A stretch of DNA of 64,000 nucleotides from Camillea tinctor (lineage: Eukaryota; Ascomycota; Sordariomycetes; Xylariales; Xylariaceae). The DNA lies in contig MU394079.1 of the NCBI GenBank assembly GCA_022578605.1, positions 248,001 to 312,000 on the forward strand. The letters run 5' to 3'. This document shows, piece by piece, positions 30,608 through 42,567 of the stretch. The notes under the pieces are model-generated. The model searched no databases and was not told the DNA's origin. It worked only from the letters and a program-made list of their open reading frames with translations. The translations under genes and the position numbers were made by a program. Position 1 is the first letter of the stretch; every line of letters begins with the position of its first letter.

Positions 30608-32014
30608 GCTTATGCGAATGTCCGAGGGTGGTAAGGGTAAAGGGGGGTGAACTAGCCAAGTATCGGTTCGGTGGAAGTGGGGAGGGTTGGATGTATACGA
30701 TGAGTCGGGATTGGACTGACGTCAAGCTAGTAGCTAGCTGGCTCAGCTGGTCGACAATATATCCTTGAGATAAATATCTGAGGATTAGATTTGTGAAAAA
30801 AGGGACTGTAAAAGGAGACTATGTGAAGACATCAAGAAAAGGATTTCTGTCTTTCATTTCAATTAAGAAGAATTCCCCCCAAATTAGTTTGTCATAGCGT
30901 CAAACTGTCAAATTACTACACCACTATCAACTCCACCAATATTTGCTTTTCTTTCTAGGTTTATGCTGGTTCTAGAGACATGTGAACAATATTAGGCACG
31001 AATACATCTGATTATGCAAAAACAATGTAGGTTATACGCAGAAAACAAGTATATGCAATGCACATAACAGACGAGGATAGCAGGGTTGGAGGTGTATAAG
31101 AACCTAGGTCAAGATACTTGAGCTGTACCTACCTAAGTTTCAATTTCATGCCGGCTATCCTAAGACAGTTCCAGTTATGCCTACTAGTTAGTTTTGGATA
31201 CAAGTACTCGTCTCATTGAACAAGCGACTCAGCAGGCGGTTATATGTACATGGCCGACGGGTTAACTCTAAGCCCCTTTACAAAATGTGAGGATTATCCG
31301 TGCCCGCAATACCTTCAAATATCTAACCTCACGTACCTACCTAGGAACTTTAGAACTATCTCTGTATAATAGACATCGTCCCTCATGCGGGGACTAAGAG
31401 GACAAGCAGAGCTACCCAACGAGCTCTGGCTCAAAGGAGGGGCAGGCTACCTATTAGTTGAACCGTATCGTGTTGGAACCACCCGCGATGTTACCTTCTC
31501 GGAACTTACCATCCTATCCCAAGTGTTGACCCCTAATCTATGAGGTCTTAACCAGCTACCTAGCCTAGTATAGTTTCTTCCCCCAGTCTCAGTCGGAGAC
31601 TTGGAAGCTCGGAGACTAGAAACTTGATGAAGTTGCTATTTTTTATTAATAATTAGCAGGGTATCACGGACTTGGTATCGAGCTTAAAGCCGTTAAAGCC
31701 CGTCCGTTCAATCCGACATCAATGACACCATTTATACCGATTTCCACGATGCGCCGTGATGGATTTTGCTCATTCAAATACGCCGCCTTCCACGCCATGT
31801 GTTATCAAGCTTCATCGCAGGCAAATAGTCAGAGGCCGTCTTTGATTTTGGAATCCTGAAGTCTATCATAGCTCATTCCTTCAAACCACCCGCAGCTTCT
31901 CAATTTACCTGCTTCTTGTGGCTCCTTTAGTGTCTTATTTATCGTTCACCCAACGTCCAGAACGGCAAACCTAGTTTTTTTTTCTTATTAACCCTTTTGA
32001 AGCACATTCTAAAC
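30608..32014. other. Intergenic, divergent promoter region
   Basis: 1.4 kb between the divergent RNase H-like and dienelactone-hydrolase genes. No coding pattern. A pyrimidine-rich leader (CTTTTTTTTCTTATT, about 31970-31990) precedes the DLH start. Nothing else recognised. Confidence 0.55.
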
Positions 32015-32820
32015 ATGGAGGGATATTCGAGCTGTTGCGTTCAGGGGTTCAACTGGGAGGGCACTCCCGAAGGGCACGAGACAAAGCTTGGAGAGGCCAA
32101 CACTTACGTCACGGGCTCCAACCCTGATGTCGCCGTCTTGGTCATCCACGACCTCTTCGGATGGAAATTTAACAATCTGAGGCTCCTGGCTGATCATTAT
32201 GCCAAGGAAGCAAACGTCACCGCCTACCTCCCCGACTTGTAAGCACGCCATCCCACTATTTAATTCCTGATTCTTGCGTTGACCTCGATTGGGGGGACAG
32301 CTTCGGGGGTGAATCCTTGCCCTTCGACATCATCGCCGACCAGGCGCGATGGGGGGAAGTAGACATCAAGGGCTTCATCGGTAAAAACACGCGGGACATC
32401 CGGCGGGGCGAGATCTTCGCGGCGGCGAAGGCCCTGCGCGCGCAGTACAAGCGCGTGGGCGCGGTCGGGTTCTGCTTCGGCGGGTGGGCGGTGTTCGAGC
32501 TGGGCGCTAAGGGCGTCGACCTCGTCGACTGCATCGCGACGGCGCACCCGTCGCTGCTCACCAAGGAGGACATCGACAAGGTCGGCGTGCCCGTGCTCGT
32601 GCAGGCCCCCGAGCGCGACGCGGTGTACACCCAGGAGCTGAAGGACTACAGCAATAAGGTGATCCCCACGCTGAATATCCCGTACGAGTACCACTTCTTC
32701 CCCGGCGTCGAGCATGTGTTCGCCGTCAGGGGAAACCCGAAGGATGAGACGGAGAGGAAGGCTATGCTTAGAGCAAAAAACTCGACGGTTTCCTGGCTCA
32801 AGCAGTGGTTGCATGAGTAG
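32015..32820 (+). CDS. Dienelactone hydrolase family protein
   Basis: Seen: exons 32015-32238 and 32301-32820, intron 32239-32300 (GTAAGC to GACAG); 247 residues. The alpha/beta hydrolase core carries the dienelactone-hydrolase nucleophile elbow GFCFGG with Cys133, an APERDAVYT segment that should hold the catalytic Asp, and the His213 motif FPGVEHVFAVRG (family: PG..HGF..R). VIHDLFGW near residue 45 forms the oxyanion side. Family role: cytosolic hydrolysis of dienelactones in aromatic degradation, though most fungal copies have unknown substrates. The in-frame TTG-started extension is ignored; ATG 32015 gives the normal length. GC-rich second exon. No pathway partners adjoin it. Confidence 0.92.
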
Positions 32821-34250
32821 GATGGTATTATCTGAAAGATGTATTTGTTGTGTACGTGACAATAGTATATAAAGTTTGTTGAATATAAACCCTGAACTGC
32901 GATACTTGTTCTTTTTAAATTTCATGAGATCAACAGAAATGACGATGAAGTCATTAATATTGGCTGGTTTGGCTTTTTGATTCATTTTATAGTTACCTAG
33001 GTACCTAGGTATATAATTCGAGTTGACATATGTTTTACCCAGGCTTCACTATAGGTTGAAATACTCTCTAAAATGTACTCAATCTTCAAAGAGGTTGTTA
33101 ATCGATCACATAGACATGGCTCCTCCCTTACAAATCTTCCAGTACTAGAAAGAAGGTGTCAGGAAACTGAATTGACATGAAGGTTACCTAACCGATTTCT
33201 TCACAAAATTGAACTCCCTGTACACTTCATGTAACAATGTGGGTTCCTATGTACTATTCCGGTAAACGTAGAATAGAACGTGAATACTCCTTAACTAAGG
33301 CGAACTCTTGTAATGAAAAGACTCAAAACCGGGTTATAAACTCTCACCCAGAAGAACATCCAAGGCTCACGTTCTTGAAGCTATATAGGGCATTACGGTC
33401 TTGTTTCATAAGGGAAGCACCAGTGAGAGGCTGTCCGACATGGCACACTCCTCGGATTCATGTCTGGAGCCGGCGGCTCAATGTATGAGAAGCAAGTCAT
33501 GAGCTTTAAGTCCTCTCATTGATTAGGGGCCAATATGAAATATCACACAGGCACTGGTTTAGTAGGTGCTTCTCGTGGGTTTACGGGGTTAGGGTTAGAA
33601 TGGGGGTCAAATTTTGAATATTGGCATAGCAGATGTGAAATAATATAAAACCGTATTAGATTTTCACGTAATCCTACGCAGATGGGTAGATACATATTTA
33701 GGTAATTTATGTACATATAATTCTATTAGGAACTAATAAGGGAAGGGAGCTGTGATAGATAAACCGGAGCGTGAACTCACATGACTTGAGAAGCGAGCTT
33801 GTTAAGTCTATTTCCCTGTATACCTATTCGCTCACCATTCAGCTATGAAACTAAGACTTTTACAGGTGCAATACGAAAAATTTAAACATGTGACGTTCTC
33901 GATAATAGCCCAGAATAGGGTATTGCTTTGTATTAACCTAGACCAATGATATATTGTGAGTAATATGAGTATCAGAATGAATCACCATGGTGCACTTAGC
34001 CATTTAATGGCAAAGTTAATGTTGGTAGAGAATAACAGATACAGCATATATCTCTGTTGATATAGCCAGGAACTACTTTCCAATCACTTTTCAAGTGACA
34101 GCTCCTCCCTCTCCACAAATTTGTATAAATCCTATATCAGGCAGAACTGGCAAAGGAGCACAAAGCTGCGACTTCTAAGCAACTATCTTCTTACATTAGA
34201 TCGAACCCAGGTCATTACCACCCACGGAGTACTCACAGGCCCTGCTCAAG
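32821..34250. other. Intergenic
   Basis: 1.4 kb without a recognised gene. A palindromic CCTAGGTACCTAGG-type word lies near 32995, and GGGGTTAGGGTTAG near 33585 is too short to call a telomeric repeat. The small ORFs have no support. Confidence 0.55.
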
Positions 34251-34780
34251 ATGCATCTCCTCACGGGCCTCATCCTCGGTACTCTAGCAACTCTTTGCGC
34301 TGGACGTGTCACTGTTCCATTCTTGAAGAGCGTCCATGATCTCGCCGCCAGCAATCCAATCTCGGTGCGTCTAAACAGCAACCTCTTCACCTTCTCCCCG
34401 ATTGACCAGCAGCTGAAGCGCGACATGACCTTCCCTCCACTTACCCCTTTCCCTGTGCTCCTATTTCTGTCTATTACTGGAGCCAGAAGAAATCAGTTAC
34501 TCAACGCTTAGTTAACCCCCCTTACAGTGGCAGACCACTTCACCGGGTCCGCCTACGCCGCCCTCCTCACCTAGGGCCTCTGCGCGTTCGGGTTCTGCCG
34601 CACGGACGAGCAGACGGCGCGAGGGTGGGCGCCGCCGGGCAGGTGCGGTGCGATGGGGGCACGTCCATCAGCTGGAGCGTGTATGGTGCGGAGGGGTAGG
34701 ACGACGGGACGTTGGATGGGGATATGGATGCTGAGGTTATTTGAGGGAAGGGGGAGGGGGGGGGAGGCATATGGTGAATT
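34251..34780 (+). pseudogene. Possible decayed secreted-protein gene
   Basis: An ATG at 34251 opens a convincing signal peptide (MHLLTGLILGTLATLCAG) and about 40 further residues that read like coding sequence (VRLNSNLFTFSPIDQQL). After about 34420 the frame loses pattern. A GC-rich block follows (34520-34760), coding-like in composition but with stops in each frame I tried. I read it as a signal-peptide gene broken downstream. It could be a real multi-exon gene whose introns I failed to place. No family recognised. Confidence 0.35.
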
Positions 34781-37700
34781 GGCATCCTTCATTGCTTCTG
34801 ATTTCACTGTGAAAATATACCAAATAGATATATATACCCAAAAACAATATGTTAGCTTCTTAAACGCAATAGCCTTGAGCCTGGTGTCGTGCTGTGATCG
34901 ATAATAAAAAAGGGGTAGTGACATGTCTAATATCTTCGTATGTATACGCGCTGACTAGGTAGTAGTTAGCGTTATAAATAGCCTATACCTATCTGATGAT
35001 ACCCTTTTCTGAGGATCTTGTTCACTCCTTTGGATATATCCCAGTTTAGTCATTTCAGTAGCAAAAGAAAAAAGAAAAAACCCCTAAATTGCCTTCGACC
35101 CAAGGTACTAACTGGGTTACGTGTAATATGCTATATAGAGTAAGCTATACTAGGTTAATCTAGTACCTAATAGTTTTGTGGTACGGAAAGAGTGTTACAT
35201 GGCTAAACCTTGCCAAGTCCATGGTTCCACTGCTTCCATCTTCAACGAATCTTCCCCCTTTACCAATGAGACAACCGATAATGTCATCCTAGTATCGGGG
35301 TTCTTTTATCTTTCTTTGGAGGTATTTCCTCCATGCACACAGTTCGGCGACGTTGTGACATTCCCACATTCCCGAATAGATAGTTGCTGTCCGATTTGAG
35401 TAGAAAATTTCATAACCTATAGTGCTGCCAGCTCTCTTATACTCGGCCGTAGCTTGGTGCTGTATCATCCGATGCACCTATGAGAGATAGGTTAGTAGGT
35501 TCTATCTTTGATGATGCCGAGTGTCCGGGATGCTCCGTTAGGCGCAGACCTCAGCAGGATGACGAAAACGAAGGATGGAGAGCCAAATCTTGTCTGCTTG
35601 ACGTCACCCTGTACCGTATCGACAAATCAGCGTATCAGCAGGTACCTACTTTCCGCATCTGTCTGTAGATGATTCGATAGACCGTGAAACGAATGAATGG
35701 AGCTTTCTACCCCGCAATACGCTAGCCAGGGTGGGGTAGCGGGGATATCGCGGTATCATCAGTTTTGGAGCTGGGGACATGTCACTTCTTTTTTAGTGTA
35801 CATGTTCTAGCTACTACATACCTACTAGTACCTAGTCTTTAGGTAGTAGGATTGTCATGGTTTAAGTTATGACCGTGGGGAACGAGCAAGATATTGTTCT
35901 GTGTTCCTTACAATGTATTTGCCGTTGGTTCATTACGGTAAAGTATATAAAGATGTCGTATTTTCTTATCATGTAGTAGAGAGCAAAGGACTGAAGAGTT
36001 GGTTTTATTTACTTACATGGCATTCTACACTGGAGATGAGGTATAAGTTACACAGGCAAGACAGGTTCACAGTCCGCTGCATGGATTAAAATACCAGTGC
36101 CGAAACTATGACAAAGACGTACCCTCTGTACCTTGTATACCCCCCGACCGCGCCCATGCATTATGATATTTTGAGCACATAGGTGGGCCAAGGGGTCCTA
36201 AAAGTGGAACGAACGATCGAACGACTTGCATCATGAATTCATGACCGACCTTACAGTAAACATCCTGCGCATAACGTTTAAAAAAGGGAACAAAAAAGCT
36301 ATTCGGAAATTGCTGAGTTGTTGACTTCTTGGCTCGTTGAGGCTTGGTCAAGTCGAGATGAGACAACGCAAGCTTAGATTGCGCTTTAGCATCAAGCCAC
36401 AGCGGGCCACGTCGAAACGCTGGTAAGTAACCTGACTGGTAGGTTCTATATTGGCCGTCTACACATATGCAGATGAAATCATACGGTACCGCATCCCCAA
36501 AAGGGTAGTGCGAACGACATCGAAACCCCGCATTGTTACAAGTGCAAGGTGTACGTCTCTTTCTCGGTAGCTACCTGTCTGGTTGATATTAATTAACTAT
36601 AATAGCGCATTTGATGGGTGCGGGTGTAGGGGGGAAGGGAAGAGGAGAACGAAGAGGAGAAACATCAGCTGAGGATTCTCATTTGTCACAAGTCGTTCAA
36701 TAACATCGACGCGGGTAAGGTCCAACTATTTTGAGTGGTCGTCCCACGGAATAAAGGTTGGTCAGTAGATAACCTACCCAATAAGTAAGTACAAAAGGAA
36801 GTTGGAGAAGAAAGAGAAGTCCAAGAACAATAACGAAAAAAAAAAGATCTAAAGAGGCCTGCTTAAGGTCACCCTACCTATTCTCTTCTCCTCGTACTAA
36901 AAACATCACCAACCACTAACAAGCCCAAGAACTTTCTAACCTAGGTAAACCTATCACAAGCATTGATAGGTCCTTAGGTATATTTTGAAAGTTAAAATCC
37001 ACGGACCGTTCCTCTATCTTCGACTGGACGTTAAAAAGCTCATATGTTTTTACTTCTTGTCCCTCCTACATAGACAGGTTCAGGTAGAGGTAGACAGCAC
37101 TGGTCTCTCGCCTATTTTAAGTTTTTGTTTTACTTTCCCGAGGTCGGGTCGCAAGAGTTATTGTACTTAAGTATCATTTACTTGCCCTCGATTACGATGA
37201 TTATTATATGTTAGAGGTTGCTAAACATCGATATCGTCTCCACCCGCCCGCGAGCGATTACATTCAAACACATAGACCACCGACCTCCATATCGGATCTG
37301 ACTCAACTCATTCATCATAAAAACCTAAAACCCCCCGATTATCTCATCTCATCTGTGTATAATATACCGGACATCATCGACAGCTTGTCCATTTTTGACG
37401 GCTTTTCTGTCGCGTGCTTACCTACCTACCCGAGCTCACACCCAACCTGTCTAGCTATAGCTGTAGCTATAGCTATATATTTACCGACACTTTCAACGGT
37501 GTTGCATTTCCCCCTTGCTTTACTCTTTAGCTAGTTTCTGTTGACTTCCCCATCAACGCCAAAAAAAGAACAAAAAAAAAACAAAAAACAAAACTCTAGC
37601 CAGCAGGTTACTGATCTATCATCTATTTTTCCTTTTTATTTTGTGCCCCGAGCTTACACCCGTCTGTTGAGACGCCACGCCCGAAATCTTAGCTTAGTTC

Positions 37701-38613
37701 CTGGAAACCCGAGCTGGCGGATTCTTCACACCACTCACCGAGTCCTATTTTCATGAACTATTTATTATAAACGTTCTTGTCGCAGCGGAGGGGACTGAAG
37801 AGAGAAGCATTTCTCTTTCTTTGCTTTGCTTTTCTTTTTCTTCGGAATTCAAATTTGTATAAGCCGGTATGTCCACTTTCATATCTTATTTTATGTCACA
37901 TTTCCGCTCTACCGATGTCCGGCCGCGGTCTTTATCGGTTGTTGCTATGTTTATGTATGCCATTTCAACAGCTCTCACTCTCAACTCAACCACCTTGCTC
38001 TCCCCCCCAATGCTTATCACCCACTCCCACTCCCCTTCCCACTCGTCCAACCCCATCCTCCAACCATTGTGGGTCCCTCTTGTTTCTCCCCGATAGCTGC
38101 GGGAAGCTGGCTGGCCATACCCGGTACACCATGGATCAACTAGTGTTACTGCGTCAGCTCCAATCCGCTATCCCTATCTTTCCCGAGTCTAGACCCACTC
38201 CTCGCAATCCACCATGATAGCCTCAACTGTGCTACGGGTCAATGTGCTCTTATATAGCCGACTTATACGCCGGGCGCCTCTCCATGCCGGCCCTATTTTC
38301 TACGCGATCTAGGGGACAGTACCCGTAGCAGCCAATGGCGTCTTCTCGGTTGGCGTTGACCTGGTGCAACCGGCTTCTCTACAGTTGCCCCAACTTCCTG
38401 AACGTTGCGCAAGAGATCCAACTCAGCATATTAAACACTCGAGGTGGCCCACGCTTTTGCGAAATGTTGCTAACTCGGCTGTTGTTCACTCTAGTTCCCT
38501 TTGCCCCGGCCAACCCTCTTTCCCCAGGCCTGGGATAACCAGAGAGCCGGCACGTGCTTAACTTTGTTGTACGATATCTCCGACTTGTTCTCACCCTTTT
38601 CTAATCTGGGACT
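34781..38613. other. Long intergenic stretch, including long 5' flank of the carrier gene
   Basis: 3.8 kb, the largest spacer in the window. The left two thirds show no coding pattern. From about 37500 the sequence is pyrimidine-rich with CT and TTTTC runs, as in long 5' leaders of highly expressed fungal genes; several short ORFs start here, so upstream ORFs in the carrier mRNA are possible. A small AGCTAT repeat lies near 37450. Confidence 0.5.
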
Positions 38614-39719
38614 ATGAGTTCCAATACTCTGAAGCAGGCTGCGGAAGCTGCTCGTTCCAAGTCATCCAACATGAGCAAGCAAGGCAGTGAAACCGTCGCT
38701 GCTGTGGGAAATGACTTCCTGCACACCCCATTCATGCGCGCCGCGCTACCCTTCATCAACGGCGGTGTTTCTGGGATGATAGCTACGACCGTGATTCAGC
38801 CTGTCGACATGGTCAAAGTCAGACTCCAACTGGCAGGCGAGGGAGTCGCTACCGGCCCCAAGCCCACCCCCATATCGGTCGCGAGGGAGATCATCGGCCA
38901 GGGCAAAGTTCTCGACCTATACACCGGCCTCTCGGCAGGTCTGCTACGCCAGGCCGTCTACACCACGGCGAGGTTGGGCTTTTTCGACACGTTTATGAAA
39001 TCACTACAGACACGAGCGAAGGACAACAACACCCAGGTTGGATTCACCGAGAGAGCGGGTGCCGGTCTCGCCGCCGGCGGTCTCGCAGCGTTCATCGGCA
39101 ACCCCGCCGACCTCGCCCTCATCCGCATGCAGTCCGACGGGCTGAAGCCCCTCGCCGAGCGCAAGAACTACAAGTCGGTGGTGGACGCGGTGACCTCGAT
39201 CGTGCGATCGGAGGGCGTGACGGCGCTGTGGGCGGGCGCCACGCCCACCGTGGTGCGCGCCATGTCGCTCAACCTCGGGCAGCTGGCCTTCTTCTCCGAG
39301 GCCAAGGTGCAGCTCAAGGCGCACACGGCCTGGTCCAGCAAGACGCAGACCCTGACCGCCAGCGCCATCGCCGGCTTCTTCGCCTCCTTCCTCAGCCTGC
39401 CCTTCGACTTCGTCAAGACCCGCCTGCAGAAGCAGCAGCGCGGCCCCGACGGCAAGCTGCCCTACCGCAGCATGGCCGATTGCTTCGCCAAGGTCGCCCG
39501 CCAGGAGGGCCTGCTGCGCTTTTACCGCGGCTTCGGCACGTATTATGTGCGCATCGCGCCGCATGCGTAAGTTGGGAAGATCTCTCTATCGTTCACCTCA
39601 CCCCCCTTCCCCACCCCTCCCCTCCCCATATAATAGCAAAAGATGCATTAGTTACTAACTTGATAAATAGCATGGTCACGCTCATCGTGGTCGATTACCT
39701 CGGTTGGCTCACGAAATAG
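38614..39719 (+). CDS. Mitochondrial 2-oxoglutarate/malate carrier
   Basis: Seen: exons 38614-39566 and 39671-39719, intron 39567-39670 (GTAAGT to AATAG); 333 residues. Three tandem carrier repeats each carry the PX[DE]XX[RK] signature: QPVDMVKVRLQ, NPADLALIRMQ and LPFDFVKTRLQ. The second-repeat Arg-rich RMQSDG and the N-terminus FINGGVSGM match the oxoglutarate/malate-dicarboxylate subgroup. Role: antiport of 2-oxoglutarate and malate across the inner mitochondrial membrane. The 16-residue last exon supplies the final helix (MVTLIVVDYLGWL); without it the sixth helix is missing. The first 45 residues are hydrophilic, as in fungal orthologues. A conserved housekeeping gene, GC-rich. Confidence 0.93.
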
Positions 39720-40614
39720 GAATCGAATGAGCATGCTATGCTTATCCTGGCGATACTTGGGTATTTTGAAAGGATCTTGAAGCAAAGCTTTTTTTTTTTT
39801 TTTTGAATTTTCGTGTTCTGGGATTTCGATTTTGGATAGGCGGTGGTGTATGTACGTGCCTAACCCTGCACCCACCGACAGTAGCAACTAGGATACGAGT
39901 GGCTTGATGATGAACGGGAGGTGTGCGTGAGAATGGATAGCGGAGATGGAATAGGGCGTATCGGGTTTGGGAAATGATTGGATTGATCGATTGATTGATT
40001 TTTTTTTATATAATGGTGTTTATCGTTGTTATCGACATTTTTTTTATTGTCAAATATTATTATTTTTGCTATTTCCCTCTTTTTTTTCTCCCTTCTATCA
40101 TATACACACATACATATATATTAGGAAGTCGAGAAATATAGGAGAGATAAGGGGTGGTGGAATTGGATTTCGCATCGCGTACATGCTTATACATACTGAT
40201 CAGTAGCACTTTGGTACATATTACGGGTGTATCAGTTCTTAGTCGATAAATAGTTCTTTTCCTTTCCCAATTCTTACGTGTTTCGCTGTATGTCGTGTAC
40301 CCGGTCATCCTTATGCATGTGCATGGTGGCAAAGTAGAGGGTTCGTATAATATAGTGGACGTAAAATGGTAGCGACGCTATAAAAGGGGTACTTGTCTTG
40401 TCATCGGCGTAAGCTGATTAACTATCTATTTTCTCCTTTTCTTGCTACTTCTACATTGTAGGTTATCTAGTTAATCTTCCCACTATTATCCAACATTTTA
40501 TAATCCTAACCCCTATTATATTTAAATTACCTCCTTCGTTGCTTAGCCTTTCCCCCATCCTCGCACTTGATCATGTAACACCCAATGGTGCACTAACCGC
40601 CACGTTGCCGACGG
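39720..40614. other. Intergenic between convergent genes
   Basis: About 900 bp, T-rich, with a T16 run (39789-39804) and other T-runs near 40000-40090. No gene recognised. Confidence 0.6.
39789..39804 (+). repeat. Poly-T run
   Basis: Sixteen consecutive T, 70 bp after the carrier stop codon. Confidence 0.85.
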
Positions 40615-41847
40615 CTAATTCTGCGTCTTCCCCTTATCCTTGGTGCAGATGATCCAGGTCAAGTTGCCGATCGGCCAGAGGAACATCTCCCTGCCGTGGT
40701 GCAGGGTCCACTCCCCGCTGCTGGGCGCGCCGCAGGTCTGCAGGAGGTGCCGCACCTCGTCGGGCGTGCGCGTGCGGAGGCAGGATACAATGCCGTCGAA
40801 GACTAGGACGAAGGGAATCACGGGCACGAGGTAGACGAAGAAGAGCCGCGCGGGCGACCACCAGTAGAAGAAGGGCGCGAGGAGAAGGACGAAGACCCCG
40901 AAGAGGGTGCACGACAGGAAGGATGAGGGGGTGCGGTCTTGGAGCTCGAAGATGCTGGTCCCCCGGTGCTGCGTTAGCGGGCGTAACAGAGAGATGGGGC
41001 CTCGGGAGGGGGAAGGGATGGATGGGGTGAGGCAAACAAGACTTACCCGAAGCCGTCGCTTGTTTCGAGGGTGTCCTTGAGAATGGCCCGGGCTAGATCG
41101 TCATCGAAGTGGTGGAATGCCAGGTTGAAAAGCCGGAAAACCTTCTTGCCCTCGGCAGCCTGCTGCTGTATTAGGCTGGCCGGGACTTTGCTCGCATCGA
41201 CGGGCTCCGGCACATAGGTCAAGTGGTCGCTTTTCTTCGAGGCTTCCTGCCAACTTGGGATATGGGGGAACAAGTCCGTCAGGATGAACTTTACACCCCC
41301 GTCTGAGTCGGGGCCGCTTGATGTTGCTACACCTGAGGAGGAAGGCTTCCCAGTGGAGGACACGGAGGACGAAGATGCGCCCTCGTTGCTCTTCGCATGG
41401 TGGGCAGATAGCAGTTGTTGGTTCAGCGCTTGTTCGATAAAAGGCGTTGGACCACCGGCTCCGGCACAGAAATCTATGTAGGTATACTTCGATACCGATT
41501 GGCCAAGCACTCGGCGTAGAGTGTTCGCAACTAGGGTTGCCGGGCTGCAGGACTGTAAAACAGGTATGCATATGGTCCAGGCGTGAGTCAAGCCAGCTTG
41601 GACTTGTTCCCGGAGGAAGGGTGGAAACCTAGAGAGAGACAGCGAGACGTGATGTTAGCCCCTTTCCCTCCCGTTATTGGAGCTCTTGGAATTCCGAAGT
41701 AGATATTAGTGATTCATAGCTACAATAGTGAGTCTCTAATTGTATAGCCTAGGATATTTATGCAGTAACAATGGATCGTAGAATAATAACTTACCAAGGC
41801 TGATCATCGATCTCGAAGAGATGCATCCGAGGTAGCCAGGCGGCCAT
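40615..41847 (-). CDS. Methyltransferase-like membrane protein, fungal conserved
   Basis: Seen: exons 41847-41795, 41628-41047 and 40954-40615; introns 41794-41629 and 41046-40955; 324 residues. The N-terminal half has a SAM-methyltransferase-like motif I, YIDFCAGAGGPTPF, then a strand ILTDLFPH (motif II/III position), VPEPVDA, and LFNLAFHHFDD...AILKDT, which is the order of class I methyltransferases. The C-terminal part, after FELQDR, holds two strongly hydrophobic segments (FGVFVLLLAPFFYWW and LFFVYLVPVIPFVLVF) and then a soluble tail. A Ser-rich insert sits between motif I and II. So a methyltransferase-like domain is tethered to a membrane. Substrate unknown. The acceptor before FELQ is fixed by frame. 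Confidence 0.8.
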
Positions 41848-42567
41848 GATGAGAAAGGACCGAGAGTTCGGTAGGTTGGAATAGTGACTGTCCCGCCGTC
41901 AATTGAACAGTAATTATATACAAATCCGTTTGCTCATATGTACAAGTATTGGGGGGATGAAAATGAAGAAAAGAGGAACGGAGTAAACAAGAAGCATACG
42001 CTTTTAAGGTTGGTGAAGTGATGAAATAGTAAAGTAAAGTACATAAGTACTGCTGGATTAAGAGATGGGTGCTGGTTTATCGATATCGGTTTCTGGAGCT
42101 CGATCTCTAAAGTTACGTAAATTACAGCTCTCGTCATTGGCTACCTTAGTGAGCCCGGACAGAAGCTCTAACAAAGGTCCCCACTGTTGTGCATGATCTC
42201 CGGCAACATTCAACAGCAAATTGGCCTGTGCAAAGCCAAGACTAGCCAAGCAAACCCAGCTATAAACACCCCCTGGTCCCCTAAAACAACTAGCGAAAAC
42301 ACTTTAAAGTTTCAGACAGGAGAGGAGAATGTGTACTCCTACATACTCCTTATACATACCTATGTAGGTTATATGAATGTGCGTTACTCCTAATCTCACC
42401 CCCTTATAAAACATATCTTCAAATTAGCAACTAAAACTTGTCGATTCATGAGTTACTTAACACCTAGCCTAGAAAAGGGGTAACCATTGTTCTCAGTCGT
42501 GAGAATGACCCAACACAACATCTAGGTGGCCGACTACAATATACGCTCCACCCCATTGCTCAAAAGG
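41848..42567. other. Divergent promoter region
   Basis: 720 bp between the methyltransferase-like gene (minus) and the P450 (plus). No coding pattern. Must hold both promoters; no motif recognised. Confidence 0.55.

Noticed and set aside
29988..30725. Overlapping ORFs in other frames of the RNase H-like gene
   Set aside because: Low-complexity Arg/Gly/Ala translations; the 277-codon frame alone shows a fold pattern.
33583..33600. GGGGTTAGGGTTAG as an interstitial telomere repeat
   Set aside because: Only about two units; too short to separate from chance.
39004..39564. Antisense ORF over the mitochondrial carrier
   Set aside because: The sense frame has three complete carrier signatures; the antisense is a GC shadow.
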